Of a stretch of DNA of 64,000 nt, positions 26,610-34,759 are shown in pieces. Position numbers and translations under genes: made by a program. Position 1 is the first letter of the stretch. The number at the start of each line of letters is the position of its first letter. The stretch is from JBBBNV01 sp037137075 (GTDB taxonomy: Bacteria; Bacillota; Bacilli; Paenibacillales; NBRC-103111), in contig NZ_JBBBNV010000007.1 of the NCBI RefSeq assembly GCF_037137075.1, positions 1-64,000 of the forward strand, given 5' to 3'. The notes under the pieces are model-generated. The model had not been told where the DNA came from. It worked only from the letters and a program-made list of their open reading frames with translations, and did no database searches.

Positions 26610-26637
26610 GACAAAATGTACGCGCGTACATTTTGTC
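26610..26637. promoter_or_regulatory. 28-bp perfect palindrome, probable operator
   Basis: GACAAAATGTACGC followed directly by its exact reverse complement. It lies 16-43 bases after the predicted transcription start and about 130 bases before the isomerase ATG. No T-run follows, so it is a poor terminator; a dimeric repressor site is more likely. The regulator is unknown. Confidence 0.6.
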
Positions 26638-26770
26638 CCGTTCAGGCGTCCTGCTCCTCTATTTCCGCCTGGCGGTAACCTTCCCGTTTCCGTATTACTC
26701 TACATCCAGAAGCTTATATAGCTTACTTGTTGAATCCGCATTCATACGATTCTTTTTGGAGGTGCAAGGA

Positions 26771-27739
26771 ATGAAGCTTGGTGTATTTACCGTTTTGTTC
26801 TCGCAAAAGCCGTTTGAAGAAATGCTGGACCATGTCGCTGCAAAAGGAATCGAGGCCGTAGAAATCGGAACCGGCGGCTGGCCCGGCAATGCCCACTGCC
26901 CGCTGGATGAGCTGCTCTCGGATCAAGGCAAGCTTCGGGCCTTTAAACAGGCCGTTGACTCCCGGGGGCTGACGATCAGCGCGCTCAGCTGTCACGGCAA
27001 CCCGCTGCATCCGCAGAAGCACATCGCCCAGGAGTATCATGATACGTTTATTAAAACGGTAGAGCTCGCCCAGCGGCTTGATGTCCCGGTAGTTGTCACC
27101 TTCTCCGGCTGCCCTGGAGACCATGAGGATGCCAAGCACCCCAACTGGCCGGTCGCTCCATGGCCGAACGACTTTCAAGAGGTCCTGAAATGGCAGTGGG
27201 AAGCCAAGGTCATTCCGTACTGGATCGAGACCGGACGATACGCCTCGGACCGGGGAATCAAAATCGGTCTGGAGCTTCACGGCGGCTTCTCCGTGCACAC
27301 TCCCGCGACCTTGCTTCGCCTGCGGGAAGCAGCCGGGGACGTCATTGGCGCGAACCTCGATCCGAGCCATATGTGGTGGCAGGGCATCGACCCGGTGCAG
27401 GCCGTCCAAATCCTGGGACGTGCCGGAGCGATTCATCATTTCCATGCCAAGGACACCTCCATTGACCCGATCAACGTCAACCGCTACGGCTTGACCGATA
27501 TGCAGTCGTACGCCAACATGCTCGACCGCGCTTGGCAGTTCCGGACCGTTGGCTTCGGCCATGACCTGAAGGTGTGGGCCGATATTATCAGCGCGCTGCG
27601 CCTCGTTGGTTATGACTACGTAGTCAGCATCGAGCACGAAGACGGGCTGATGTCCATAGACGAGGGCTTCACCAAAGCGGTTCAGAACCTGCAGCAGGTG
27701 CTGATCAAGGAGCCTCTCGCTTCGATGTGGTGGGTATAA
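26771..27739 (+). CDS. sugar phosphate isomerase/epimerase (AP-endonuclease-2-like TIM barrel)
   Basis: 322 residues of the xylose-isomerase-like TIM barrel. Visible metal-site positions are VEIGTGGWPG, LELHGGFSVHTPATLL, ANLDPSHMWWQGIDP, HHFHAKDT and SIEHEDGLM. Family members interconvert sugars or sugar phosphates, including inositol-type substrates; the substrate here is not determined. ATG 26771 is preceded by GGAGGTGCAAGGA; the longer frame to 26573 runs through the promoter and palindrome. It ends at a good terminator. Confidence 0.88.
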   Translation: MKLGVFTVLFSQKPFEEMLDHVAAKGIEAVEIGTGGWPGNAHCPLDELLSDQGKLRAFKQAVDSRGLTISALSCHGNPLHPQKHIAQEYHDTFIKTVELAQRLDVPVVVTFSGCPGDHEDAKHPNWPVAPWPNDFQEVLKWQWEAKVIPYWIETGRYASDRGIKIGLELHGGFSVHTPATLLRLREAAGDVIGANLDPSHMWWQGIDPVQAVQILGRAGAIHHFHAKDTSIDPINVNRYGLTDMQSYANMLDRAWQFRTVGFGHDLKVWADIISALRLVGYDYVVSIEHEDGLMSIDEGFTKAVQNLQQVLIKEPLASMWWV

Positions 27740-27795
27740 TACGTGCGGGATAACGAAGCCGTCTGCCCGTTCGTTAATTAAGCCCCTGATAGCCA

Positions 27796-27835
27796 AAAAC
27801 CCGGCTCTTCATCCAGATGGATGGAGCCGGGTTTT
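27796..27835. terminator. bidirectional terminator
   Basis: A perfect 12-bp stem AAAACCCGGCTC/GAGCCGGGTTTT with a 16-base loop. It serves the isomerase gene and the convergent small membrane protein gene. Confidence 0.85.
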
Positions 27836-27871
27836 CCTATTTGCCGCTGCTGATTCAGGCTTCCTTGCTTA

Positions 27872-28111
27872 TTAGATCTTGAATGGCAGCTTAATCTCGA
27901 TTCCTGCCCATCCCGCAATCATGATGACGTCCATAAACAAGAATGCCAACAGACAGACCACACCGAAGCCGATGGCGAATTTATTTTTGTTTTGCTGCTT
28001 CAATTGAAGCAACACTCCTGCTGCAATGAGGATGGTGACCACGATCATAAACAGGTCAAAACCGGAGTATGTACTTGTGGTTGCTTCCGCAGCGCCTTCT
28101 GCCAAGAACAT
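27872..28111 (-). CDS. small two-helix membrane protein, possibly DUF2759
   Basis: 79 residues from ATG 28111, with a GGGGG ribosome site 8-10 bases ahead. Two hydrophobic helices (FDLFMIVVTILIAAGVLLQL and FAIGFGVVCLLAFLFMDVIMIAG) flank a basic turn (KQQNKNK). The pattern resembles the short DUF2759 membrane proteins of Bacillales, but I am not certain. Function unknown. It is convergent with the isomerase gene and divergent from the reductase gene. Confidence 0.6.
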   Translation of the reverse strand: MFLAEGAAEATTSTYSGFDLFMIVVTILIAAGVLLQLKQQNKNKFAIGFGVVCLLAFLFMDVIMIAGWAGIEIKLPFKI

Positions 28112-28409
28112 TGATGGAACCCCCTTTTTTACATAGTAACACGGAAAATGCCTATCTTTATTTATGTTAGCTTGCCAGACCTTGGGATGCAAGAACTTTC
28201 TTCATTTTTAACAACTTTGTCACGATTTATCGCTGTGCTGCCAGCATATAAGTGTTCCCTTTGTACATCATAATAAAACCTTATAAGCATAGGAAGGCTT
28301 TTTCATTTACCTTACCCCTTATTTGTGTTACGATTTATTTAGCATATTCATACCTTTTTCATCGGAATTTTGAGCATTCACGATGAATCACCGTAGGAGG
28401 AACAAGACC

Positions 28410-30029
28410 GTGGCTTACGAAGCAGTGTGGACCAAAGACCCTTCGAAACTAAACAAGATGGAATTTGTCAAGCTGGAAAAAGACGGGCTGGACATCATCC
28501 GCACCATTATCGAGAAGTACTCGCATGAAGGCTATGACGCTATTACCCCGGACGACATGAATTTGTTCAAATGGGCCGGCGTTTATGAGCAAAAACCGAA
28601 GGACGGCTATTTCATGATGCGTGTCCGCATCAATTCCGGTGTCTTGACTTCCGATCAAGCGCGCGGCTTGGCTGATATCGGCAAAGTATACGGACGCGAT
28701 CTTGTTGATATCACCACTCGTCAAGCCATTCAATTCCACTGGCTGCGTGTCGAGAATTTGCCGGATATTTTCAAACGTCTGGAGCAAGTCGGCTTGTATT
28801 CCTGGGAAGCCTGTGGCGACTGCCCGCGGACCATTGTCGGCAACCCGTTGGCAGGTATCGACAAGGACGAGCTGATGGATACGAATGATCTGGTAAATCA
28901 GGTCAACGATTTCTTCTTGCTCAACCGTGATTTTTCCAACTTGCCGCGCAAATATAAAATGTCCATTTCTTCGAATATTTATAACTCCGGCCATGCCGAA
29001 ATCCAGTGTCTGGCATTTACGCCGGCCACGAAGGTCATTGACGGTCAAGAAGTGATCGGGTTCCATGCATGGGTTGGGGGCGGTTTGTCCGCGAAGCCGC
29101 ATCTTGCACAGCAGCTGGATATTTTCATTCGTCCGGAAGAAGTTCTGAAGGTGGCGACCGGAGTAACAACCATTTACCGCGACAACGGCTACCGTGAGAA
29201 GCGTCACCATGCCCGCCTGAAGTTCCTTGTAGCTGACTGGGGCGTGGAGAAGTTCAAAGAAGAGCTGCTTAAGGAAATCGGCGATATGCCAAGCCGCGGC
29301 GAAGATAAGGTTGTCGGCTGGAACGGGGCATATTTCGATGGTGTTCACCCGCAGAAGCAGGAAGGTCTGAACTATGTCGGACTGAACGTTCCTGTAGGCC
29401 GTATGAACAGCGACGAGCTGATTGAGCTGGCCCGTTTGTCGGATGAATATGGCAGCGGTACACTGCGTACGACCGTGTCTCAAAACATTATTTTGTCGGA
29501 CATCCCGACTGAAAAAGTGGACGCTTTGCTGAAAGAGACCATCTTGCAGCGCTTGACTCCATTCCCGGAGCGTTTCATGAGCCGTACGGTTTCCTGTACC
29601 GGTAATGAGTTCTGCAACCTGGCTGTTGTAGAAACCAAAGAACGTGCCCGCCTTGTTGCACAGTACCTTGATGAGCATGTAGATTTGGATGAAGCTGTCC
29701 GTATTCATTTTGTCGGCTGCCCGAATGCTTGCGGCCAGAAGCAGATTGCCGATATCGGCTTGCAGGGCTCTTTGGTCAAAACACCAAACGGCACTGTAGA
29801 TGCCTTTGATATCGCAATCGGCGGAATCCTCGGCCCAGGGGCGACCTTCAACAAGCCGCTCAAAGGCCGCGTCAAAGGCGATGATGTACCTTACGTGCTG
29901 GCACAGCTCATCGAGTTCTATAAGGCAAACCGCAGCGAAGAGGAAAGCTTCCATGCTTTTGTGGGACGTGTCGGCATTGAAGCGTTCCAAAGCAAGCTGA
30001 CCGAGGTCTTAACCGTAGTTGCTTCCTAA
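28410..30029 (+). CDS. ferredoxin-type sulfite/nitrite reductase
   Basis: 539 residues from the GTG at 28410 (AGGAGG 9 bases ahead). It is a siroheme/[4Fe-4S] enzyme. The cluster and siroheme cysteines are C396-x5-C402 (CTGNEFCNLAVVETK) and C437-x3-C441 (GCPNACGQ). The ferrodoxin-like half-repeats are visible (GYFMMRVRINSGVLTSDQARGL; GLNYVGLNVPVGRMNSDEL). These enzymes make six-electron reductions of sulfite to sulfide or nitrite to ammonia. The nearby TauE/SafE exporter gene leans toward sulfite, but nitrite is not excluded. No flavoprotein partner gene is adjacent, in line with use of ferredoxin. Confidence 0.88.
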   Translation: MAYEAVWTKDPSKLNKMEFVKLEKDGLDIIRTIIEKYSHEGYDAITPDDMNLFKWAGVYEQKPKDGYFMMRVRINSGVLTSDQARGLADIGKVYGRDLVDITTRQAIQFHWLRVENLPDIFKRLEQVGLYSWEACGDCPRTIVGNPLAGIDKDELMDTNDLVNQVNDFFLLNRDFSNLPRKYKMSISSNIYNSGHAEIQCLAFTPATKVIDGQEVIGFHAWVGGGLSAKPHLAQQLDIFIRPEEVLKVATGVTTIYRDNGYREKRHHARLKFLVADWGVEKFKEELLKEIGDMPSRGEDKVVGWNGAYFDGVHPQKQEGLNYVGLNVPVGRMNSDELIELARLSDEYGSGTLRTTVSQNIILSDIPTEKVDALLKETILQRLTPFPERFMSRTVSCTGNEFCNLAVVETKERARLVAQYLDEHVDLDEAVRIHFVGCPNACGQKQIADIGLQGSLVKTPNGTVDAFDIAIGGILGPGATFNKPLKGRVKGDDVPYVLAQLIEFYKANRSEEESFHAFVGRVGIEAFQSKLTEVLTVVAS

Positions 30030-30041
30030 AAATCAAAATAT

Positions 30042-30078
30042 CCGTGCAGGCGATTATAACGATCGTCTGCACGGTTTT
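30042..30078 (+). terminator. terminator after the sulfite/nitrite reductase gene
   Basis: CCGTGCAGGCGAT/ATCGTCTGCACGG stem (one mismatch) followed by TTTT and, a little later, TTTTTT. Confidence 0.8.
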
Positions 30079-30178
30079 GCGTTTTTTACAGCTGCTTCCA
30101 TTGACTTGAATGGGTAAAAGTGGTATTTAATCTATAGAATTTATAACAGTTCGATTTCGAGAAAAAGGGGATTCAAGC

Positions 30179-30535
30179 ATGGACGAGAGAACGCTGCGGC
30201 GAGCCGTGACGAATGCGCCGTTTGCTTTTCCATTAATGCAAGGCGAAGCAATCAATCGGAGATCATCGGATCCCAAGCTGCAAACCAAATGCTCTTATTT
30301 GACCGTCATTACTTTGGATGAGGCCAAAAAAAAATTCCGGGAAGTGTTTCTCAAGCCGGACACGACATTTCTGATTGCAGATGCCACCTACCATTACGGA
30401 ACAACGGATTTTACCGTACAGCGTGAGGTGGTCAACGACGCCGTCCCATACGGCAAGCTTATCGACTATATTGGGCATGATAACATGAAGCTGGTCGATG
30501 ACCGGATTTATCATTTTATTGCAAGCTCATTGTAG
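30179..30535 (+). CDS. hypothetical protein, 118 residues
   Basis: I do not recognise this family. It is soluble, has no membrane segment or cysteine pair, and has a mixed alpha/beta look: LTVITLDEAKKKFREVF, then TTFLIADATYHYGTTDFTVQREVV and LIDYIGHDNMKLVDDRIYHF. AAAAAGGGG lies about 10 bases before the ATG and a strong terminator follows, so it is a free-standing gene. It sits between the sulfite/nitrite reductase and the TauE/SafE exporter, but each has its own promoter or terminator, so a link to sulfur metabolism is only positional. Confidence 0.7.
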   Translation: MDERTLRRAVTNAPFAFPLMQGEAINRRSSDPKLQTKCSYLTVITLDEAKKKFREVFLKPDTTFLIADATYHYGTTDFTVQREVVNDAVPYGKLIDYIGHDNMKLVDDRIYHFIASSL

Positions 30536-30598
30536 GCCTTAAGACAATTCCTCCCCTTAAAACAATAAGAAAGACCTTTCATCCTTCGACAATCGGCG

Positions 30599-30634
30599 AA
30601 GCTTCGGGTACCTTCAGGGGTCCGAAGCTTTTTT
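30599..30634 (+). terminator. terminator after the 118-residue gene
   Basis: AAGCTTCGG/CCGAAGCTT stem followed by TTTT, 65 bases after the stop codon. Confidence 0.8.
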
Positions 30635-30712
30635 CGTATCCATCCGCGGCCGCCCATCATATTCTAAATCTAGACTCACGCTGAGCGGTAAATAGTAATT
30701 TATAAAAAAACC

Positions 30713-30741
30713 TTTACAATTCATAGGCTACAACTTATAAT
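30713..30741 (+). promoter_or_regulatory. SigA promoter of the TauE/SafE gene
   Basis: TTTACA, 17-base spacer and TATAAT, 49 bases before the ATG. Confidence 0.75.
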
Positions 30742-30789
30742 TCCTATATACATTATCGGATTTAAATAGAATGACGAGGTGCATCTTCC

Positions 30790-31557
30790 ATGGAGATCTC
30801 AATCGCGCTGCTCGGATTATTCGTCGGGCTACTGGTGGGCGCGACCGGCGTCGGTGGCGCGTCCCTGCTCACGCCGCTTCTCATCATCTTCGGAGTCAAC
30901 CCTAGTATTGCTGTCGGAACAGACTTGCTCTACAACTCGGTGACGAAATTGTTTGGAACGTACCAGCACTTTAAACAAAAAACAATTGATTGGAAAATGG
31001 TGAAATACTTCGCCTACGGCAGTTTGCCTGGCGCGGTAATTGCCGTCGGTTCTCTGCAAATTTTCGAAGACCAAAGCCAAATCATTAAGCATACCCTGGG
31101 TGTTGTTCTTGTTCTCGTCGCCCTGACCACGCTGCTGAAAAGCTTTTTCCAAAACCGGATTAAAGATAATCGGATTCAAGAAAAACCGCTTGAGCAAAAA
31201 ATCGTGATGACGATTGCCATCGGCTTTGTGCTAGGCTTTATCGTCGGCTTGACTTCCATCGGCTCCGGCTCCATGTATGCTATCGTGATGCTGCTGCTAT
31301 ACCGCCTGGCCCCTTCTAAAATTGTAGGCACCGATATTGCACATGCCTTTTTGCTTGTTACGGTTGCAGGACTTTTGCATGCAGGCCTCGGCAACGTAGA
31401 CTACGGGCTGGCGCTGAACTTAATGCTTGGCTCTATCCCTGGCGTGCTCTTGGGAAGTGTGCTCGCCGTAAAGCTTCCTGCACGGCCGCTTCGTACACTG
31501 ATGGCCATCTTAATATTAATTAGCGGCTGGAAAATGATCGGCTGGAATATTTTTTAA
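30790..31557 (+). CDS. TauE/SafE family anion (sulfite) exporter
   Basis: 255 residues with about eight transmembrane helices in two repeats. Repeat 1 has VGATGVGGASLLTPLLIIFG and NPSIAVGTDLLYNSVTK; repeat 2 has VGLTSIGSGSMYAIVMLLLY and PSKIVGTDIAHAF, the two signatures of TauE/SafE. The family moves sulfite, sulfoacetate or related sulfur anions out of the cell. GAGGTG precedes the ATG and a SigA promoter is close. It lies 0.75 kb after the siroheme reductase gene, which supports but does not prove sulfite as substrate. Confidence 0.88.
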   Translation: MEISIALLGLFVGLLVGATGVGGASLLTPLLIIFGVNPSIAVGTDLLYNSVTKLFGTYQHFKQKTIDWKMVKYFAYGSLPGAVIAVGSLQIFEDQSQIIKHTLGVVLVLVALTTLLKSFFQNRIKDNRIQEKPLEQKIVMTIAIGFVLGFIVGLTSIGSGSMYAIVMLLLYRLAPSKIVGTDIAHAFLLVTVAGLLHAGLGNVDYGLALNLMLGSIPGVLLGSVLAVKLPARPLRTLMAILILISGWKMIGWNIF

Positions 31558-31643
31558 ATCGCGCTTCTTCGGTTACAATTTACAACTGCCAGCTATACCT
31601 GTATGGTGTAAAGCATGTGCAGCCGTTAATCGGGTGATACCAA

Positions 31644-31688
31644 CAACAAACAGGCAGCTCTCCTCTATGGAGAGCTGCCTGTTTGTTG
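31644..31688. terminator. 20-bp perfect hairpin between convergent genes
   Basis: A stem of 20 exact base pairs (CAACAAACAGGCAGCTCTCC with its reverse complement) closes on a 5-base loop. T-runs are short on both sides, so it probably ends transcription of the exporter and uvrA genes mainly through stem strength. Confidence 0.7.
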
Positions 31689-31768
31689 GATATCGAATGC
31701 AGGTTGTGGGCCATGTGAATGGGTCCAGGTATGTCCGTCATATAGGCCTCAAAAGAGCAAGCTTGCTA

Positions 31769-34738
31769 TTATACGATAGCGTCGGCTTCTTCTTGCGGTG
31801 TATCAGACAGGGAGGCTTCCTCTATACCGGCGCCTTGGACTTGTGCTGTGGCTGGCCATTCCTCGTCTGCGAACACCGCCTCGCCCCGCGCCAAAGCTTC
31901 AGCGGTCCGTTCGCGATCACGCTCCAGCATCGGCTTCAAATATTTACCCGTGTACGATAGCTCCTTCTGAATAACCTGCTCCGGTGTGCCGCTGGCGATA
32001 ATCGTACCCCCGCGGTCTCCACCCTCAGGGCCGAGGTCAATAATATAATCGGCGGTTTTAATGACGTCCAAATTATGCTCAATGACAAGCACCGATTCTC
32101 CATTCTCCACCAATCGATGAAGCACCTTCAGCAGACGGGCCACGTCCGCCATGTGCAGACCGGTCGTCGGCTCATCCAAGATGTATAGCGTTTTGCCGGT
32201 ACTGCGGCGGTACAGCTCCGAGGCCAGCTTCACACGCTGCGCTTCTCCTCCGGATAACGTTGTCGCCGGCTGCCCCAGCTTCATATAGCCCAAGCCCACA
32301 TCGACGAGCGTCTGCAGCTTGCGCTGGATCCGGGGAATATTTTTGAAAAACTCGTAGCCGTCCTCAATTGTCATATCCAGCACATCAGAGATGTTTTTGC
32401 CTTTATACTTCACTTCAAGCGTTTCCCGGTTATACCGTTTGCCCTTGCAAACCTCGCATGGAACATAGACGTCCGGCAAAAAGTGCATTTCGATCTTGAT
32501 AATCCCGTCGCCCCGGCACGATTCACAACGGCCGCCCTTGACGTTAAAGCTGAAACGGCCCTTTTTGTAGCCTCGCACCTTCGCCTCCGACGTTGCAGAG
32601 AACACATCGCGAATATCATCGAACAGCCCGGTATACGTAGCCGGATTCGACCGAGGGGTGCGCCCAATCGGAGATTGATCGATATCAATAACCTTCTCAA
32701 TATGCTCCAGCCCCAGCACCTGCTTATGCTCTCCCGGACGTGTCTTCGCTCTGTTCAAATCTCGGGCCAGCACTTTGTATAAAATATCGTTGATCAGCGT
32801 GCTTTTGCCTGAGCCGGATACCCCCGTAACACACGTAAAGACACCGAGCGGAAACTTCACGTTGACGTTCTTCAGATTGTTTTCCTTAGCCCCTCGCAGT
32901 TCCAGCCATTTGTCGCCCGGCTTACGCCGCTCAAGCGGCACCGGTATAAACTTGCGGCCGCTCAGGTATTGGCCTGTCGGCGATGCCTCATCCCCCATAA
33001 TTTCCTGAGGGGTTCCTTGAGCAACAACCTGTCCGCCATGAATCCCCGCACCCGGGCCGATATCGATAATGTAATCGGCCGCCAGCATGGTGTCCTCGTC
33101 ATGCTCAACCACGATTAGCGTATTGCCCAGGTCGCGCATATGCTCTAACGTCCGGATAAGCCGATCGTTATCCCGCTGATGCAGCCCGATGCTGGGCTCG
33201 TCCAATATATACAGCACGCCCATCAGACTGGACCCGATCTGTGTGGCTAAACGAATGCGCTGTGCTTCACCGCCGGACAACGTTCCTGCGGCACGGCCCA
33301 TCGTTAAGTAATCCAGACCGACATTGACCAGAAATCCAAGGCGGGCATGAATTTCTTTTAAAATCAGATGCGATATTTGAGCTTCCCGCTCATCCAAAGA
33401 CACCGACTCAAAGAAGCTCAACGCATCCCCGATAGACAGGCTTGTCACGTAAGCAATATTTTTGCCGCCGATGGTGACAGCAAGCGTCTCCGGCTTTAAA
33501 CGCTGCCCCTTGCAGGCATGGCACGGGCGGGCGCTCATATACTGTTCGATATGCTCGCGGATGCCGTCCGATGCCGTTTCCCGGTAACGGCGCTCCAAGT
33601 TACGGATAATGCCTTCAAACGGAACAAGCGCATCCTTCATCAAGCCAAAATCGTTCTCATACCGGAAGCGAACCTTCTCGCCTCCCGTTCCATTCAACAG
33701 CTTCTTCATCTGCTCCGCTGTCAGCTCAGATACCGGAACGTTGCGCGGGATTGCGTAATGCTCGCACACCGCGGCCAGGAATTGAGGGTAATAGTTGGAT
33801 GTGCTGCCCGCCCAAGCTTCAAAGGCCCCTTCTTCAATCGTCCGGGTCATATCGGGCACAAGCAGATCCGGGTCAACCACCATTTTCACGCCGAGGCCGT
33901 CACAATCCGGACAAGCGCCAAACGGGCTGTTAAAGGAGAACATGCGCGGCTCAAGCTCCCGAATGCTGAACCCGCACTCCGGACAAGCATAATTTTGGCT
34001 GAACAGCAGCTCCTCTTGATCGATAACATCTACGATGACTCGGCCGTCGGCCAGCTTCAATGCCATTTCCAATGAATCGGCAAGCCGGCTCTGCACATCA
34101 TCTTTAACCACAATGCGGTCTACGACAACCTCAATGTGGTGCTTTTTGTTTTTTTCCAAATCGATTTTGTCGGAAACATCCCGGATTTCACCATTAACCC
34201 GCACCCGCACGAAGCCCTGCTTTTGAACATCCGCAAACAGCTTGGAATACTCCCCTTTGCGGCCGGACACAATCGGTGCCAGGATTTGCAGCTTCGTTCT
34301 CTCGGGGTACTCCATAATTCGGTCTACCATCTGCTCCACCGTTTGAGACGTAATCTCAATCCCATGCTCGGGACAGTGAGGCTTGCCGATACGGGCAAAC
34401 AGCAGACGGAGGTAATCATAAATCTCCGTTACGGTGCCCACCGTGGAACGGGGATTTCGGCTTGTCGTCTTTTGGTCAATGGAAATGGCCGGTGACAGCC
34501 CTTCAATCGAATCCACATCGGGTTTGTCCATTTGCCCCAGGAACTGACGGGCGTAGGCGGACAACGATTCTACATAACGACGCTGCCCCTCGGCATAAAT
34601 CGTATCGAAGGCGAGCGACGATTTCCCGGAGCCGCTAAGCCCTGTCAGCACGACAAATTTATCGCGGGGAATGCTGATATCGATATTTTTTAAATTGTGG
34701 GCTCGTGCGCCCTTAACCACGATATGATCTTTAGCCAC
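31769..34738 (-). CDS. uvrA: excinuclease ABC subunit A
   Basis: 989 residues, damage recognition in nucleotide excision repair. Two ABC modules: Walker A GLSGSGKSSLAFDT and GVSGSGKSTLINDI, signatures LSGGEAQRIRLA and LSGGEAQRVKLA, Walker B LYILDEPSIGLHQRD and LYILDEPTTGLHMAD. Zinc-finger cysteines are visible in CPECGFSI with CPDCDG and in CESCRGDG with CEVCKG. The GTG start at 34738 follows uvrB by 21 bases, so the two are one operon under the promoter and LexA-like box upstream of uvrB. The C-terminus extends past the second ABC module with an acidic tail. Confidence 0.97.
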   Translation of the reverse strand: MAKDHIVVKGARAHNLKNIDISIPRDKFVVLTGLSGSGKSSLAFDTIYAEGQRRYVESLSAYARQFLGQMDKPDVDSIEGLSPAISIDQKTTSRNPRSTVGTVTEIYDYLRLLFARIGKPHCPEHGIEITSQTVEQMVDRIMEYPERTKLQILAPIVSGRKGEYSKLFADVQKQGFVRVRVNGEIRDVSDKIDLEKNKKHHIEVVVDRIVVKDDVQSRLADSLEMALKLADGRVIVDVIDQEELLFSQNYACPECGFSIRELEPRMFSFNSPFGACPDCDGLGVKMVVDPDLLVPDMTRTIEEGAFEAWAGSTSNYYPQFLAAVCEHYAIPRNVPVSELTAEQMKKLLNGTGGEKVRFRYENDFGLMKDALVPFEGIIRNLERRYRETASDGIREHIEQYMSARPCHACKGQRLKPETLAVTIGGKNIAYVTSLSIGDALSFFESVSLDEREAQISHLILKEIHARLGFLVNVGLDYLTMGRAAGTLSGGEAQRIRLATQIGSSLMGVLYILDEPSIGLHQRDNDRLIRTLEHMRDLGNTLIVVEHDEDTMLAADYIIDIGPGAGIHGGQVVAQGTPQEIMGDEASPTGQYLSGRKFIPVPLERRKPGDKWLELRGAKENNLKNVNVKFPLGVFTCVTGVSGSGKSTLINDILYKVLARDLNRAKTRPGEHKQVLGLEHIEKVIDIDQSPIGRTPRSNPATYTGLFDDIRDVFSATSEAKVRGYKKGRFSFNVKGGRCESCRGDGIIKIEMHFLPDVYVPCEVCKGKRYNRETLEVKYKGKNISDVLDMTIEDGYEFFKNIPRIQRKLQTLVDVGLGYMKLGQPATTLSGGEAQRVKLASELYRRSTGKTLYILDEPTTGLHMADVARLLKVLHRLVENGESVLVIEHNLDVIKTADYIIDLGPEGGDRGGTIIASGTPEQVIQKELSYTGKYLKPMLERDRERTAEALARGEAVFADEEWPATAQVQGAGIEEASLSDTPQEEADAIV

Positions 34739-34759
34739 GTTCCATTCACCCTCTCTACA

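Noticed and set aside
26610..26637. Palindrome as terminator of the MBOAT operon
   Set aside because: No T-run follows either strand and the loop would be minimal; an operator fits better, though this is not excluded.
28193..28409. Riboswitch (S-box/T-box) upstream of the sulfite/nitrite reductase gene
   Set aside because: I could not find the conserved S-box core or a T-box sequence with a terminator in the 217-base leader.
28449..29990. 513-codon minus-strand frame
   Set aside because: It is the antisense shadow of the siroheme reductase gene; no homology or ribosome site, and the sense gene has clear cofactor motifs.
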